DNA from: Massilia endophytica | GTDB lineage: Bacteria > Pseudomonadota > Gammaproteobacteria > Burkholderiales > Burkholderiaceae_D | Assembly (NCBI RefSeq): GCF_021165955.1 | Contig: NZ_CP088952.1 | Location: 5,323,551 to 5,387,550, forward strand | Direction of reading: 5' to 3' | Length of the DNA: 64,000 nucleotides | Part shown: positions 36,475-45,261 of the stretch, piece by piece | How the letters are laid out: each line of letters begins with the position of its first letter | How positions within the stretch are numbered: the stretch's first letter is position 1 | Notes under the pieces: generated by a model | What the model was told of the DNA's origin: nothing | Database searches by the model: none | Seen by the model: the letters and a program-made list of their open reading frames with translations, nothing else | Position numbers and translations under genes: made by a program

Positions 36475-37704
36475 CTACTGGCGCACGATCTTGTAAACCC
36501 GGCCGCTGTCCGACAGCATGTAGAGCTCGCCCTGCGCATCCTGGCCGAAGGAGAGGATGGAGCCCACATTGCCCACGCCCCAGTCCTTCGATTCCGCCAC
36601 CGCCCCGCCGCTGAAGTGGAAGCTCTTGAGATAGCCCTTGCAGTAGTCCGAATACAGGTAGCGGCCCGCCAGCTCCGGCATGGCGCTGCCCCGGTAGACA
36701 TAGCCGCCCGTGATCGAACAGCCGTTCGCATTGCCCGCCCCGTGCAGGTATTCGAAGCGGGGCAGGGTGAAGCCCGCCTGGCTGCAGCTGGCGGCGTTGT
36801 AGCAGGCCGTGCCTTCCATGATGTCCCAGCCGTAGTTCAGGCCCGCCTGCGCGGCAGCCACGATATTGACCTCCTCGCGCTCGTCCTGGCCCACGTCCGC
36901 GATATACAGCTGGCCCGTGGCGCTGTCGAAGGCGAAGCGCCAGGGATTGCGCAGGCCGCTGGCCCAGATCTCGCCGCGCCGGCCCGGCTGGCCCACATAG
37001 GGATTGTCCGCCGGGATATGGTCGCTGCCGTTCACGTTCAGGCGCAGCAGTTTGCCCAGCAGGGAATCCAGGTTCTGGGCATTGCCTGCAGGATCGCCCG
37101 CCCCGCCGCCGTCCCCCGTGCCCGCGTACAGGTAGCCGTCCGGCCCGAAGGCCAGCAGGCCGCCGTAGTGGTTGTTGTACGTGGGGTGGGGAATGGTGAG
37201 GATGCGGCGCAGGGATGCCGGATCGGCGCGGTTCGCGTCCGCCGAGACCTTGGCCTCGTCGATGGCGATGTTGCCGAACTTGTCCGTGTAGTAGATGAAG
37301 AAGCTGCCGTTCTGCGCATACTGCGGATGGAAGGCCATCGACAGGAGGCCGCCTTCGCCTGAAGTGCTGATCACATCGCTGATATCGAGGAAAGGCGCGC
37401 CCAGCAGGCTTCCTCCCGACAGCACTCGGATGCGGCCCGGCCGCTCCACGATGAACTGGCGGCTGTCGCCCGCGGGCGAGGCCAGCATGGTCGGCTGGCT
37501 GAGGCCGCTGGCCACTTCGCTGAGCTTCACGGCGAAGCTGGGCGGCGGCGGCGGGGGAGGAGGCGGCGGCGGTGGCGGTGGAGGAGGCGGCGGTGTGACC
37601 GGCGGCGGAGCGGGCGGCATATCCGGCGAAGAGCCGCCTCCGCCGCCACAGCCGACGAGCAGCGCACACGCTGCACCCAGAACCACCGTCCCGAATCGCT
37701 CCAT
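36475..37704 (-). CDS. PQQ-type glucose/sorbosone dehydrogenase-family lipoprotein
   Basis: The 409-residue protein begins with a lipoprotein signal (ALLVGCGG, Cys near residue 19), then a run of about 18 consecutive Pro that is encoded by a GGC/GGT-rich stretch near 37541-37600. The body is the six-bladed propeller of soluble glucose dehydrogenase type: VASGLSQPTMLASPAGD, LSMAFHPQYAQNGSFFIYYT, HYGGLLAFGPDGYLYAGTGD, ASGLRNPWRFAFD and GLNYGWDIMEG. Such enzymes oxidise sugars or alcohols with PQQ in the periplasm, but several homologues have no proven activity. ATG 37704 is preferred because GGAGG lies upstream and the lipobox then falls at a normal distance. Confidence 0.8.
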   Translation of the reverse strand: MERFGTVVLGAACALLVGCGGGGGSSPDMPPAPPPVTPPPPPPPPPPPPPPPPPPSFAVKLSEVASGLSQPTMLASPAGDSRQFIVERPGRIRVLSGGSLLGAPFLDISDVISTSGEGGLLSMAFHPQYAQNGSFFIYYTDKFGNIAIDEAKVSADANRADPASLRRILTIPHPTYNNHYGGLLAFGPDGYLYAGTGDGGGAGDPAGNAQNLDSLLGKLLRLNVNGSDHIPADNPYVGQPGRRGEIWASGLRNPWRFAFDSATGQLYIADVGQDEREEVNIVAAAQAGLNYGWDIMEGTACYNAASCSQAGFTLPRFEYLHGAGNANGCSITGGYVYRGSAMPELAGRYLYSDYCKGYLKSFHFSGGAVAESKDWGVGNVGSILSFGQDAQGELYMLSDSGRVYKIVRQ

Positions 37705-37794
37705 AGGCCGCCTCCGCGCGCGCTCCCGCGAAGGGGGAGCCATCTGTGTTGAGGCTACCGTCGGCGCGGCGGCCCATCTGTGCGCTAGCGCACC

Positions 37795-38532
37795 TCAGCG
37801 GCGCATATATTGGTCGAGGTAGGAGCGGAATTGCTCATCCGCAAAAGCGGCCGAGGCCACGCGGTCGAAGCGGGCGATGGCCTCCTTGTCCGCCTTGAGC
37901 GAGTAGGCCATGAAGAAGTGCCGCTCCGCAATGGGCAGGCGCAGCAGGCGGATCTCCACGCCCGCCTGGCGCGCATAGTAGCGGGGCGAAAATTCGTTCT
38001 CGAAGAAGGCGGCATCGATGCGGCGCGCCTGGAGCTTGCGCAGGTTCGCCGTTTGCCAGTCGGTGGCGGCAACGAACTGCCAGCGGATCGGCACTGGCTT
38101 CAGGTCGTCCACGATCTGGGAGCCCGCCAGCCAGCCGATCTCCATGCCGGCCAGCTCGTTCAGCGAGTTGACCGCCATCCGGGGCGAATCGCGCCGTACC
38201 GCAAGATGGGGCTGGGTGTGCAGATAGCTCCAGCTGAAGGTGCCGATGCCCGGTCCGCGCTCGTGGCTGCCGCTCAGCAGGAGCACGATGTCCAGGCTGC
38301 CGTTGCGCAGGCTCTCCAGGGAGCGCTGGAGGGAGGCGGGCGGCATCCATTGCAGGGCTACACCCTGGCTGGCGACATGCTGCTCCATGAATTCGCGCAG
38401 GGCGCCCTCCAGCGGCAGGCCGGGACGGCCGCTGACGATGGGCGCCACCACGAAGCCGCCGACGCGCAGCGGCGCCGCCTGGGCCGCCAGGGCGGCGGCC
38501 GCCAGCAGGCAAGTCGCAAGAATGCGTTTCAT
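37795..38532 (-). CDS. Periplasmic solute-binding protein, family 3-like
   Basis: The 245-residue protein has a signal peptide (KRILATCLLAAAALAAQA) and the pattern of amino-acid-type binding proteins: LEGALREFMEQHV, SLESLRNGSLDIVLLLSGS, SLNELAGMEIGWLAGSQIVD, and ARRIDAAFFENEFSPRYYA. No permease or ATPase gene is adjacent, so it may be an orphan sensor or enzyme-like domain rather than a transporter part. It shares its strand with the sugar dehydrogenase and dienelactone hydrolase genes but is separated from them by 90 and 46 bases. Confidence 0.75.
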   Translation of the reverse strand: MKRILATCLLAAAALAAQAAPLRVGGFVVAPIVSGRPGLPLEGALREFMEQHVASQGVALQWMPPASLQRSLESLRNGSLDIVLLLSGSHERGPGIGTFSWSYLHTQPHLAVRRDSPRMAVNSLNELAGMEIGWLAGSQIVDDLKPVPIRWQFVAATDWQTANLRKLQARRIDAAFFENEFSPRYYARQAGVEIRLLRLPIAERHFFMAYSLKADKEAIARFDRVASAAFADEQFRSYLDQYMRR

Positions 38533-38578
38533 GCAGGAATTGTAGCGCAGCCCGAAAGCGGACTGCCCACACGGTCCG

Positions 38579-39277
38579 CTACAGCTGCTCGCTGAGGAAG
38601 AGCAGCGCGTGGCCATGGGCCTCCGCGGCGGAGCGCTGGTGGTAGGTGCTGCGGTGGGAGCAGTTGAAGCCGTGCTCCGCCTCGGGGTAGATGTGGATCT
38701 CCACTTCCTCCCGCTCGCCGAAGGCCGTGCCGATCTTCTTGACGGCCTCGGGCGGGATATAGCTGTCCCGCCCGCCGAAATGCATCTGCAGGGGCACGGC
38801 CAGCCGGTCCGCCCGCTCCAGGCGCTCCTGGATGCCGCCGCCGTAATAGGCGATGGCCGCGTCCACCTTGCCGCCCAGGGCCGTCATGTACGACAGCATG
38901 CCGCCGAAGCAGTAGCCGATGGAGGCCACGCGCGGCCCCACGCCCGGCTGGGCGCGCAGCGCATCGATGGTGGCGGCGATGTCGTCCAGCGCCTTCTGCT
39001 GGTCGGTGGCCTGCTTCAGGGCGGCGGCGCGCTTCCAGTCCTGCTCGTTGTAGCTGAGCTCGACACGCGGCTCCCGGCGCCAGAAGATGTCCGGCGCCAG
39101 CACGATATAGCCGTCCGCCGCGTACTGCTCGCAGACGGAGCGGATATGGGCATTGACGCCGAAGATCTCCTGGATCAGCACAATGCCCGGCCCCCTGCCG
39201 CCGCGCGGCAGGGCGAGATAGGCGCCGAAGCTGCCGTCGGCCACCTGGACGTCGATCCACCGGGTGCTGGCGTCCAT
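38579..39277 (-). CDS. Dienelactone hydrolase-family protein
   Basis: The 232-residue alpha/beta hydrolase shows the DLH signatures: GIVLIQEIFGVNAHIRS near the N-terminus, the Cys nucleophile in GYCFGGMLSY, Asp in MHFGGRDSYIP and His in YPEAEHGFNC. The family hydrolyses dienelactones or related esters in the cytoplasm. The gene starts 7 bases downstream of wrbA in the same direction, suggesting an operon and a role in quinone or aromatic detoxification, which is inference. Confidence 0.88.
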   Translation of the reverse strand: MDASTRWIDVQVADGSFGAYLALPRGGRGPGIVLIQEIFGVNAHIRSVCEQYAADGYIVLAPDIFWRREPRVELSYNEQDWKRAAALKQATDQQKALDDIAATIDALRAQPGVGPRVASIGYCFGGMLSYMTALGGKVDAAIAYYGGGIQERLERADRLAVPLQMHFGGRDSYIPPEAVKKIGTAFGEREEVEIHIYPEAEHGFNCSHRSTYHQRSAAEAHGHALLFLSEQL

Positions 39278-39284
39278 GGCCGCC

Positions 39285-39884
39285 TCAGCCGTGCAGCTTC
39301 GCCGCCACTTCGGCGATATTGCGGCCCTGGTAGCGCGCTCCGGCCAGCTCGTTCTCCGTGGGCTGGCGTGAACCGTCGCCCCCCGCGATGGTGGTGGCGC
39401 CGTAGGGTGCGCCGCCGGTGACCTCGTCCAGCTTCATCTGGCCCGCGAAGCCGTAGTTCAGGCCGACAACGGTCATGCCGAAGTGCAGCAGGTTGGTGAT
39501 GATGGAAAAGAGGGTGGTTTCCTGCCCGCCGTGCTGGGTGGCGCTGGAGGTGAAGGCGCCGCCCACCTTGCCGTGCAGGGCGCCCTTGGCCCACAGGCCG
39601 CCCGCCTGGTCCAGGAAGTTGGCCATTTGCGAGCTCATGCGGCCGAAGCGGGTGCCCGTGCCCACGATGATGGCATCGTAGTTCACCAGCTCGTCGATCT
39701 TCGCGACGGGGGCGGGCTGGTCCAGCTTGTAGTGCGATTTCTGGGCCACTTCCTGGGGCACCAGTTCCGGCACGCGCTTGATGTCGACCGTGGCGCCCGC
39801 TTCGCGCGCGCCCTCGGCCACGGCATTGGCCATCTTCTCGATATGGCCGTAGGAGGAGTAATACAGTACGAGCACTTTCGCCAT
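39285..39884 (-). CDS. wrbA: NAD(P)H:quinone oxidoreductase WrbA
   Basis: The 199-residue flavodoxin-like protein starts with KVLVLYYSSYGHIEKMANAV, the FMN phosphate loop, and contains GTGTRFGRMSSQMANFLDQ, KVGGAFTSSATQHGGQETTL and YGATTIAGGDGSRQPTENEL, all typical of WrbA. It reduces quinones by two electrons with FMN. GGAG precedes ATG 39884. It is the first gene of a two-gene unit with the dienelactone hydrolase. Confidence 0.93.
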   Translation of the reverse strand: MAKVLVLYYSSYGHIEKMANAVAEGAREAGATVDIKRVPELVPQEVAQKSHYKLDQPAPVAKIDELVNYDAIIVGTGTRFGRMSSQMANFLDQAGGLWAKGALHGKVGGAFTSSATQHGGQETTLFSIITNLLHFGMTVVGLNYGFAGQMKLDEVTGGAPYGATTIAGGDGSRQPTENELAGARYQGRNIAEVAAKLHG

Positions 39885-40106
39885 TGCAGTCTCCGGTCGG
39901 GAAAGGGATATGCGGCTGCGCCGCGCCGTCCACTATACCCAGCCGGTCCGCACCGCGGCGCTCATTACGGGGGGCGCGGCAACAGCCAGTGTCGCCAGCG
40001 TGCCGGTTCGTGCTAACCTCTGTTTTTAACGATTTGTTATGGAACGGGTGGCACGATTAGCACGACGCAGGAACTGAAGGGGGCTCCGGGCCCGCGCGGG
40101 CGGCGC
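39885..40106. other. Divergent intergenic region upstream of wrbA and the CHASE protein
   Basis: This 222-base gap holds the control region of two divergent genes. No clear sigma-70 pair or palindrome was recognised. An ATG at 40039 opens a 12-codon frame that stops at 40075 just before the CHASE gene; it is out of frame with it and may be a leader or chance. Confidence 0.35.
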
Positions 40107-42893
40107 TTGCCGCGCGCGGCCCTGCTGGCCCTGCTGGGCGGCGCCGGGCTGACGGCCCTGCTGTTTGCGGGCGCCGCGCAGATGGAGCAGAACCGGCTGG
40201 AGCTCACGCTCGCGCAGCGCGCCCAGATGCGCGTGTTCGCCCTGAAGGAAGGCGTGGGCCAGGCCCTCTCCGGCCTCTACGCGGTCAACCAGCTCTTTGC
40301 CAGCCGCCCCCACGTCGAGCGCGACGAATTCCAGCGCTTCGCCGAACCCCTGATGGTCCGCTATCCCTACGTGCTGGGCGTGAGCTACCTCCGGTATATC
40401 AGCGATGCGGAAAGGCCGGCGCTGGAGGCTGGCCTGTCCCGCTTCCGGCCGGGGGCCGGCGTCACGGAAATGCGCAACGGCCGTCCCGTTCCGGCGGAAC
40501 ACCGTCCGCGCTACCGCGTCATCGAGTATGTCGCTCCCTACCAGGCCAACGAGCTGGCGCTGGGGCTCGATACCATGTTTCCCGTGAAAGAGGAAAGCGC
40601 GCGCGAGCGCGCCTATGACAGCGGCGAGCCGGTGTCGGGCGGCCTGCTCACCCTCGTGCAGCGCGGCGGCAGCCGGATCGGCCTGGTGATCACCATGCCG
40701 GTCTACCGCTTCGGCGCGGCCCTCGATTCCGTCCAGGCGCGCCGCGCGGCCGTGGTGGGCGAGACCTCCATGGCCCTGCTGCCGGGCGAAATGGTGGAGA
40801 AGATCTTTGCCCGCGCGGGGCTGCACAGCCCGGCGGCGGGCGGTCCCAGTCCGGTCGGCCTGGAGGTCTATGCCGCGGGCGAAGCCGTGCCCGAAGCCCT
40901 GGTCTATCAATCGGCGCTCCCCGTACCCGGCGCCAGCTGGCTGGACTGGCTGTATCCCGCTCCGCCCCGGCCCGCCGAAATCGGCATCGACGTGGCGGGC
41001 AAGCGCTGGCTGGTGGTGGCGGCGGGCTCGCCCCATTCCGCGCTGGCCGACCATATCGCCTCGCTGGCCGTGCTGGCCCTGGGCCTGCTCGCGACCTTGT
41101 TCAGTACCGCCTTCGTGGCCATGCTCGCCAACCGCCATATCGAGGTACGGCGCCGGGTGGAGCAGGCGACGGCGGAGCTGAAGGCCGTAAACACCAGCCT
41201 GCAGCTGCGCCAGCGCGCCATCGAGTCCAGCACGAACGCCGTCATCATCTCCGAGGCGCAGCCGGGCAATCCCATCGTCTATGTCAACCCCGCCTTCGAG
41301 CGCAGCAGCGGCTACAGCGCGCAGGAGGTGCTGGGCCGCAGCCCCGGCCTGCTGTACCGCGGCGACCTGGACCAGCCGGGCATCGTCGATATCCGCAACG
41401 CCCTGCGCGAGGAGCGCGACGTGCACGCCATCCTGCGCTGCTACCGCAAGGACGGCAGCATGTTCTGGAACGAGACCTATATCTCGCCCGTGCGCGACGA
41501 GCAGGGCGCGCTCACGCACTTCGTCGCCATCCAGCACGACATGACGGCCATGAAGGCCTATGAATCCGAACTGCTGCACCAGTCCACGCACGACGCGCTG
41601 ACCGGGCTGCCGAACCGCGTGCTGCTGCAGGACCGCATCGCCCAGACCATCGCCCACTCCGAACGCAAGGGCCACGCCCTGTGGGTGGTGTCGATCGACC
41701 TGGACCGCTTCAAGTTCACCAACAGCCGCCTGGGCCACAAGGGCGGCGACCGCCTGCTGCAGGTGGTGGCGGCGCGCCTGCAGGCGGCCGTGCGCCCTGT
41801 CGATACGGTGGCCCGCCTCGGGGGCGACGAATTCGCGCTGATGCTGCTGCCCGAGAGCGGCGCCATGGCGCCGCGCGTAGAGCAGCTGCAGCGCGTGCTC
41901 GACAGCCTGTCCGCCCGCCTGGTGCTGGACGACACGGAGCTGTTCCTGAGCTGCAGTGCGGGCATTTCCGTCTACCCCACGGACAGCGTGGAGCCGGGCG
42001 TGCTGTGCGAGCGCGCCGACATTGCCATGTACCGCGCCAAGGAAATGGGCGGCAACAACTACCAGTTCTACACGGCGGCCCTGAACGAGCAGCTGGGCGA
42101 GCGCCTGCTGATCGAATCGGCCCTGCGCACGGCGCTGGAGCGGCACGAACTGGTGCTGCACTACCAGCCGCAGGTCGATATCGCTTCCGGCCGCATCGTG
42201 GGCATGGAGGCGCTGATCCGCTGGCAGCACCCCGAGATGGGCATGATCGCGCCGAGCCGCTTCATTCCCCTGGCCGAGGAAACGGGGCTGATCGTTCCCA
42301 TCGGCGCCTGGGTGCTGCGCACCGCCTGCCAGCAGCTGCGCGCCTGGCAGCTGGAGGGCCGCTCGCACCTGCGCGTGGCCGTGAACGTGTCCGCGCGCCA
42401 GATGGCCGATCCGCTCTTCGTGTCCACCGTCGCCACGGTGCTGGCGGAAACGGGCATTTCGCCGCACAGCCTGGAGCTGGAGCTCACGGAGAGCCAGGTG
42501 ATGAACGATGTCGAACGCGCCATTGCCGTCATGCACGAACTGAAGAAACTGGGCGTGGCGCTGGCCATCGACGATTTCGGCACGGGCTATTCCAGCCTGT
42601 CCCACCTGAAGCGCTTCGAGATCGATGTGCTGAAGATCGACCAGAGCTTCGTGCGCGACATCACGGTCGACCCGGACGATGCGGCCATCGTCACCACCAT
42701 CATTGCGCTGGCGGCCACGCTCAAGCTGCAGGTGATTTCCGAGGGAGTGGAGACCCAGGAGCAGCTGGCCTTCCTGCGCCGCCACGGCTGCCACCAGATG
42801 CAGGGCTATGTATTCAGCCGCCCCGTGCCCGCCGTGGCCTTCACCCGCCTGCTGGAAGAGAACGAGATCCAGCCCGCACTGCAATTCGAATAG
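40107..42893 (+). CDS. CHASE-PAS-GGDEF-EAL membrane c-di-GMP enzyme
   Basis: The 928-residue protein has a membrane helix (about 3-21), a CHASE domain (about 35-280, with YPYVLGVSYLRYI), a second helix (about 316-337), a PAS domain (about 370-480), a GGDEF domain with intact GGDEF at 572-576 and I-site RPVD five residues before it, and an EAL domain with E701-A-L, the DDFGTGYSSL loop and ISEGVETQEQL. Both activities look possible. The start is uncertain: the frame has no ATG, TTG 40107 lies close to the first helix, and an ATT at 40056 behind GGTGG would add 17 residues. Confidence 0.85.
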   Translation: MPRAALLALLGGAGLTALLFAGAAQMEQNRLELTLAQRAQMRVFALKEGVGQALSGLYAVNQLFASRPHVERDEFQRFAEPLMVRYPYVLGVSYLRYISDAERPALEAGLSRFRPGAGVTEMRNGRPVPAEHRPRYRVIEYVAPYQANELALGLDTMFPVKEESARERAYDSGEPVSGGLLTLVQRGGSRIGLVITMPVYRFGAALDSVQARRAAVVGETSMALLPGEMVEKIFARAGLHSPAAGGPSPVGLEVYAAGEAVPEALVYQSALPVPGASWLDWLYPAPPRPAEIGIDVAGKRWLVVAAGSPHSALADHIASLAVLALGLLATLFSTAFVAMLANRHIEVRRRVEQATAELKAVNTSLQLRQRAIESSTNAVIISEAQPGNPIVYVNPAFERSSGYSAQEVLGRSPGLLYRGDLDQPGIVDIRNALREERDVHAILRCYRKDGSMFWNETYISPVRDEQGALTHFVAIQHDMTAMKAYESELLHQSTHDALTGLPNRVLLQDRIAQTIAHSERKGHALWVVSIDLDRFKFTNSRLGHKGGDRLLQVVAARLQAAVRPVDTVARLGGDEFALMLLPESGAMAPRVEQLQRVLDSLSARLVLDDTELFLSCSAGISVYPTDSVEPGVLCERADIAMYRAKEMGGNNYQFYTAALNEQLGERLLIESALRTALERHELVLHYQPQVDIASGRIVGMEALIRWQHPEMGMIAPSRFIPLAEETGLIVPIGAWVLRTACQQLRAWQLEGRSHLRVAVNVSARQMADPLFVSTVATVLAETGISPHSLELELTESQVMNDVERAIAVMHELKKLGVALAIDDFGTGYSSLSHLKRFEIDVLKIDQSFVRDITVDPDDAAIVTTIIALAATLKLQVISEGVETQEQLAFLRRHGCHQMQGYVFSRPVPAVAFTRLLEENEIQPALQFE

Positions 42894-42992
42894 CGCGGCC
42901 AGCAAAAACGCGGGAGGCGCGCGAACAGGGTAAACTACGCACTTTCTGTCGCATTGGGCGATTCGAACAATAATTTCAAAGCGAGTGCCGCC

Positions 42993-45113
42993 ATGTCTGC
43001 CACAGCATCATCCTCCCCCCTGTTTGCCGATCTTTCCCTGAGCGCCCCCCTGCTCAAGGCCTTGAAGGAGGTCGGCTACGAAGCGCCGTCGCCCATCCAG
43101 GCCTCGACCATTCCCCATCTGCTGGAGAACCGCGATGTGCTGGGCCAGGCCCAGACGGGGACCGGCAAGACGGCCGCCTTCGCGCTGCCCATCCTGTCCC
43201 GTATCGACATCCGCCAGAGCGCGCCCCAGGCCCTGGTGCTGGCGCCCACGCGCGAACTGGCGATCCAGGTGGCCGAGGCTTTCCAGCGCTATGCCGCCCA
43301 TATCCCGAACTTCCACGTGCTGCCGATCTACGGCGGCCAGAGTTACGGGCCCCAGCTCTCCGCCCTGCGGCGCGGGGTGCATGTGGTGGTGGGCACGCCG
43401 GGCCGCGTGATCGATCACCTGGAGAAGGGCTCGCTCGACCTGAGCAAGCTGAAAACCCTGGTGCTGGACGAGGCGGACGAGATGCTGCGCATGGGCTTTA
43501 TCGACGATGTCGAGCGCATTCTTCAGGAAACGCCCGAGACGCGCCAGACCGCGCTGTTCTCGGCCACCATGCCGAGCCAGATCAAGCGCATCGCCACTAC
43601 CTACCTGCGCAATCCGGCGGAAGTGACGGTGGCGGCCAAGACCAGCACCGCCGAGAACATCCGCCAGCGCTACTGGCTGGTGAGCGGCATGCACAAGCTC
43701 GACGCGCTGACCCGCATCCTGGAGGCCGAGAACTTCGACGGCATGATCATCTTCTCGCGCACCAAGCTGGGAACCGAGGAGCTGGCGGAGCGCCTGCAGG
43801 CGCGCGGCTTTTCGGCGGCGGCCATCAACGGCGACATGCAGCAGGCGGCACGCGAGCGCACCATCGGCCAGCTGCGCGAAGGGAAGATCGACATCCTCGT
43901 CGCCACCGACGTGGCGGCGCGCGGCCTGGACGTGGAGCGCATCAGCCATGTGGTGAACTACGACGTGCCTTACGACCCGGAGAGCTACACGCACCGCATC
44001 GGCCGCACCGGCCGCGCGGGCCGCAGCGGCGAAGCGATTCTCTTCATTACGCCGCGCGAGCGCAACCTCCTGAAACTGATCGAGCGCACCACGCGCCAGC
44101 CGGTCAGCGCCATGGAGCTGCCGACCATCAAGGCGGTCAACGACGTGCGCATTGCGAAGTTCAAGGACCAGATCGGCGCGACCCTCGCCGAGGGCGGATT
44201 GGAACAGTTCCAGTCCCTGATCGAGGAATTCGAGCGCGAGCGCAACATCCCCGCCATCGAGATCGCCGCCGCACTGGCGAAGATGGCGCGCGGGAACGTG
44301 CCTCTCCTGCTGGACAAGAAGCGCGAGACGGGCTGGCACGAGGACGGCAAGCGTCCGGAGAAGGCGGAGCGCACTGAACGCCCGGAGCGCGCCGAGCGCA
44401 GCATGCCGAAGAAGGAGCGCGTGCCGCGCGAGTCCGAGCCGGGCATGCAGACCTACCGCATCGAAGTGGGCTACCAGCACGGTGTCAAGCCGGGCAATAT
44501 CGTGGGGGCGATCGCCAACGAAGGCGGCATCGACTCGAAGTACATCGGCCGCATCGAAATCTACGACGACTTCACGGTGCTGGACATGCCGGACGACCTG
44601 AGCGCCGATACCCTGTCCACGCTGGCGGGCATACGCGTGGCAGGCCAGGCGCTGCGCATCAGCCGCGACGGCGAGGCGCCGCCCGCGGCTCCCGCCCCGA
44701 CGCCGAAAAAGCCCAAGGCGCGCGGCCTGGATGCGGTGGTGGCCGAAGCCGCGCAGGAGGAACAGCCCGCGCCGAAGAAAAAGAAGGAGAAGGCTCCCAA
44801 GGGCGAGCTTCGCATGCGGCCCTACCGCGTGGAGGTGGGCAGCAGGCATTCCGCGACGCCGTCGAACCTCGTTGGCGCCATCGCCAACGAGAGCGGCCTG
44901 GAAGCGCGCTATATCGGCCGCATCGAGATCTTCGACGACTATTCGATGCTGGAGATGCCGGACGGGATGCCGGACGAGATCTTCAAGCACCTGGGCAAGG
45001 TCTGGGTCGGCGGCCAGCAGCTCAAGCTGAGCCTCGCGGACAGCATGCCGCCGGAAACGGCCAAGCATACGCCGCCGAAGAAGCCTGCGCAGGGCAAGGG
45101 CAAGAAGAAGTAA
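42993..45113 (+). CDS. DEAD-box RNA helicase with two tandem DbpA-type RNA-binding domains
   Basis: The 706-residue protein has the DEAD core with AQTGTGKT (motif I), PTRELA (Ia), VLDEADEML (II), SATMP (III), TDVAARGLDV (V) and HRIGRTGRAGR (VI). The C-terminal half is unusual: a DbpA-type RNA-binding domain starts at about residue 487 (YRIEVGYQHGVKPGNIVGAI) and a second, clearly paralogous copy at about 610 (YRVEVGSRHSATPSNLVGAI), joined by Lys/Pro/Ala-rich linkers and followed by a Lys-rich tail. It resembles DeaD/CsdA, which acts in ribosome assembly and cold adaptation. ATG 42993 is chosen over an upstream TTG at 42954. Confidence 0.92.
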   Translation: MSATASSSPLFADLSLSAPLLKALKEVGYEAPSPIQASTIPHLLENRDVLGQAQTGTGKTAAFALPILSRIDIRQSAPQALVLAPTRELAIQVAEAFQRYAAHIPNFHVLPIYGGQSYGPQLSALRRGVHVVVGTPGRVIDHLEKGSLDLSKLKTLVLDEADEMLRMGFIDDVERILQETPETRQTALFSATMPSQIKRIATTYLRNPAEVTVAAKTSTAENIRQRYWLVSGMHKLDALTRILEAENFDGMIIFSRTKLGTEELAERLQARGFSAAAINGDMQQAARERTIGQLREGKIDILVATDVAARGLDVERISHVVNYDVPYDPESYTHRIGRTGRAGRSGEAILFITPRERNLLKLIERTTRQPVSAMELPTIKAVNDVRIAKFKDQIGATLAEGGLEQFQSLIEEFERERNIPAIEIAAALAKMARGNVPLLLDKKRETGWHEDGKRPEKAERTERPERAERSMPKKERVPRESEPGMQTYRIEVGYQHGVKPGNIVGAIANEGGIDSKYIGRIEIYDDFTVLDMPDDLSADTLSTLAGIRVAGQALRISRDGEAPPAAPAPTPKKPKARGLDAVVAEAAQEEQPAPKKKKEKAPKGELRMRPYRVEVGSRHSATPSNLVGAIANESGLEARYIGRIEIFDDYSMLEMPDGMPDEIFKHLGKVWVGGQQLKLSLADSMPPETAKHTPPKKPAQGKGKKK

Positions 45114-45261
45114 GCCTGGCGTAAGGATGCGCACGGCGCCGGTGCGCGGTCCGCACCAGAAGAAGGCCCGGCTGGCGGCGCCATGGCCGCCGCCTCATTC
45201 TTGAGCTTGGCTGGCCCGCAATTTGCATGGACGTCTGCATCCATGTCCTGCAAGGCGCCCG
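45114..45261. other. Gap after the helicase with two G+C-rich hairpins
   Basis: A perfect 6-base stem (GCGCAC 45129-45134 with GTGCGC 45142-45147) lies just after the helicase stop, and a second GGCGGC/GCCGCC stem surrounds 45174-45196. Neither is followed by a T-run. They may be a weak 3' end structure; no promoter was recognised for the next gene. Confidence 0.25.

Noticed and set aside
40039..40077. ATG 40039 as the start of the CHASE protein with a frameshift
   Set aside because: The frame stops after 12 codons and the downstream frame can start at TTG or ATT; a frameshift is possible but nothing shows it directly.
40026..42905. Long open frame (959 codons) on the minus strand opposite the CHASE-GGDEF-EAL gene
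   Set aside because: The composition is rich in Arg, Gln, His and Gly and has no domain; the plus strand carries intact GGDEF and EAL motifs.
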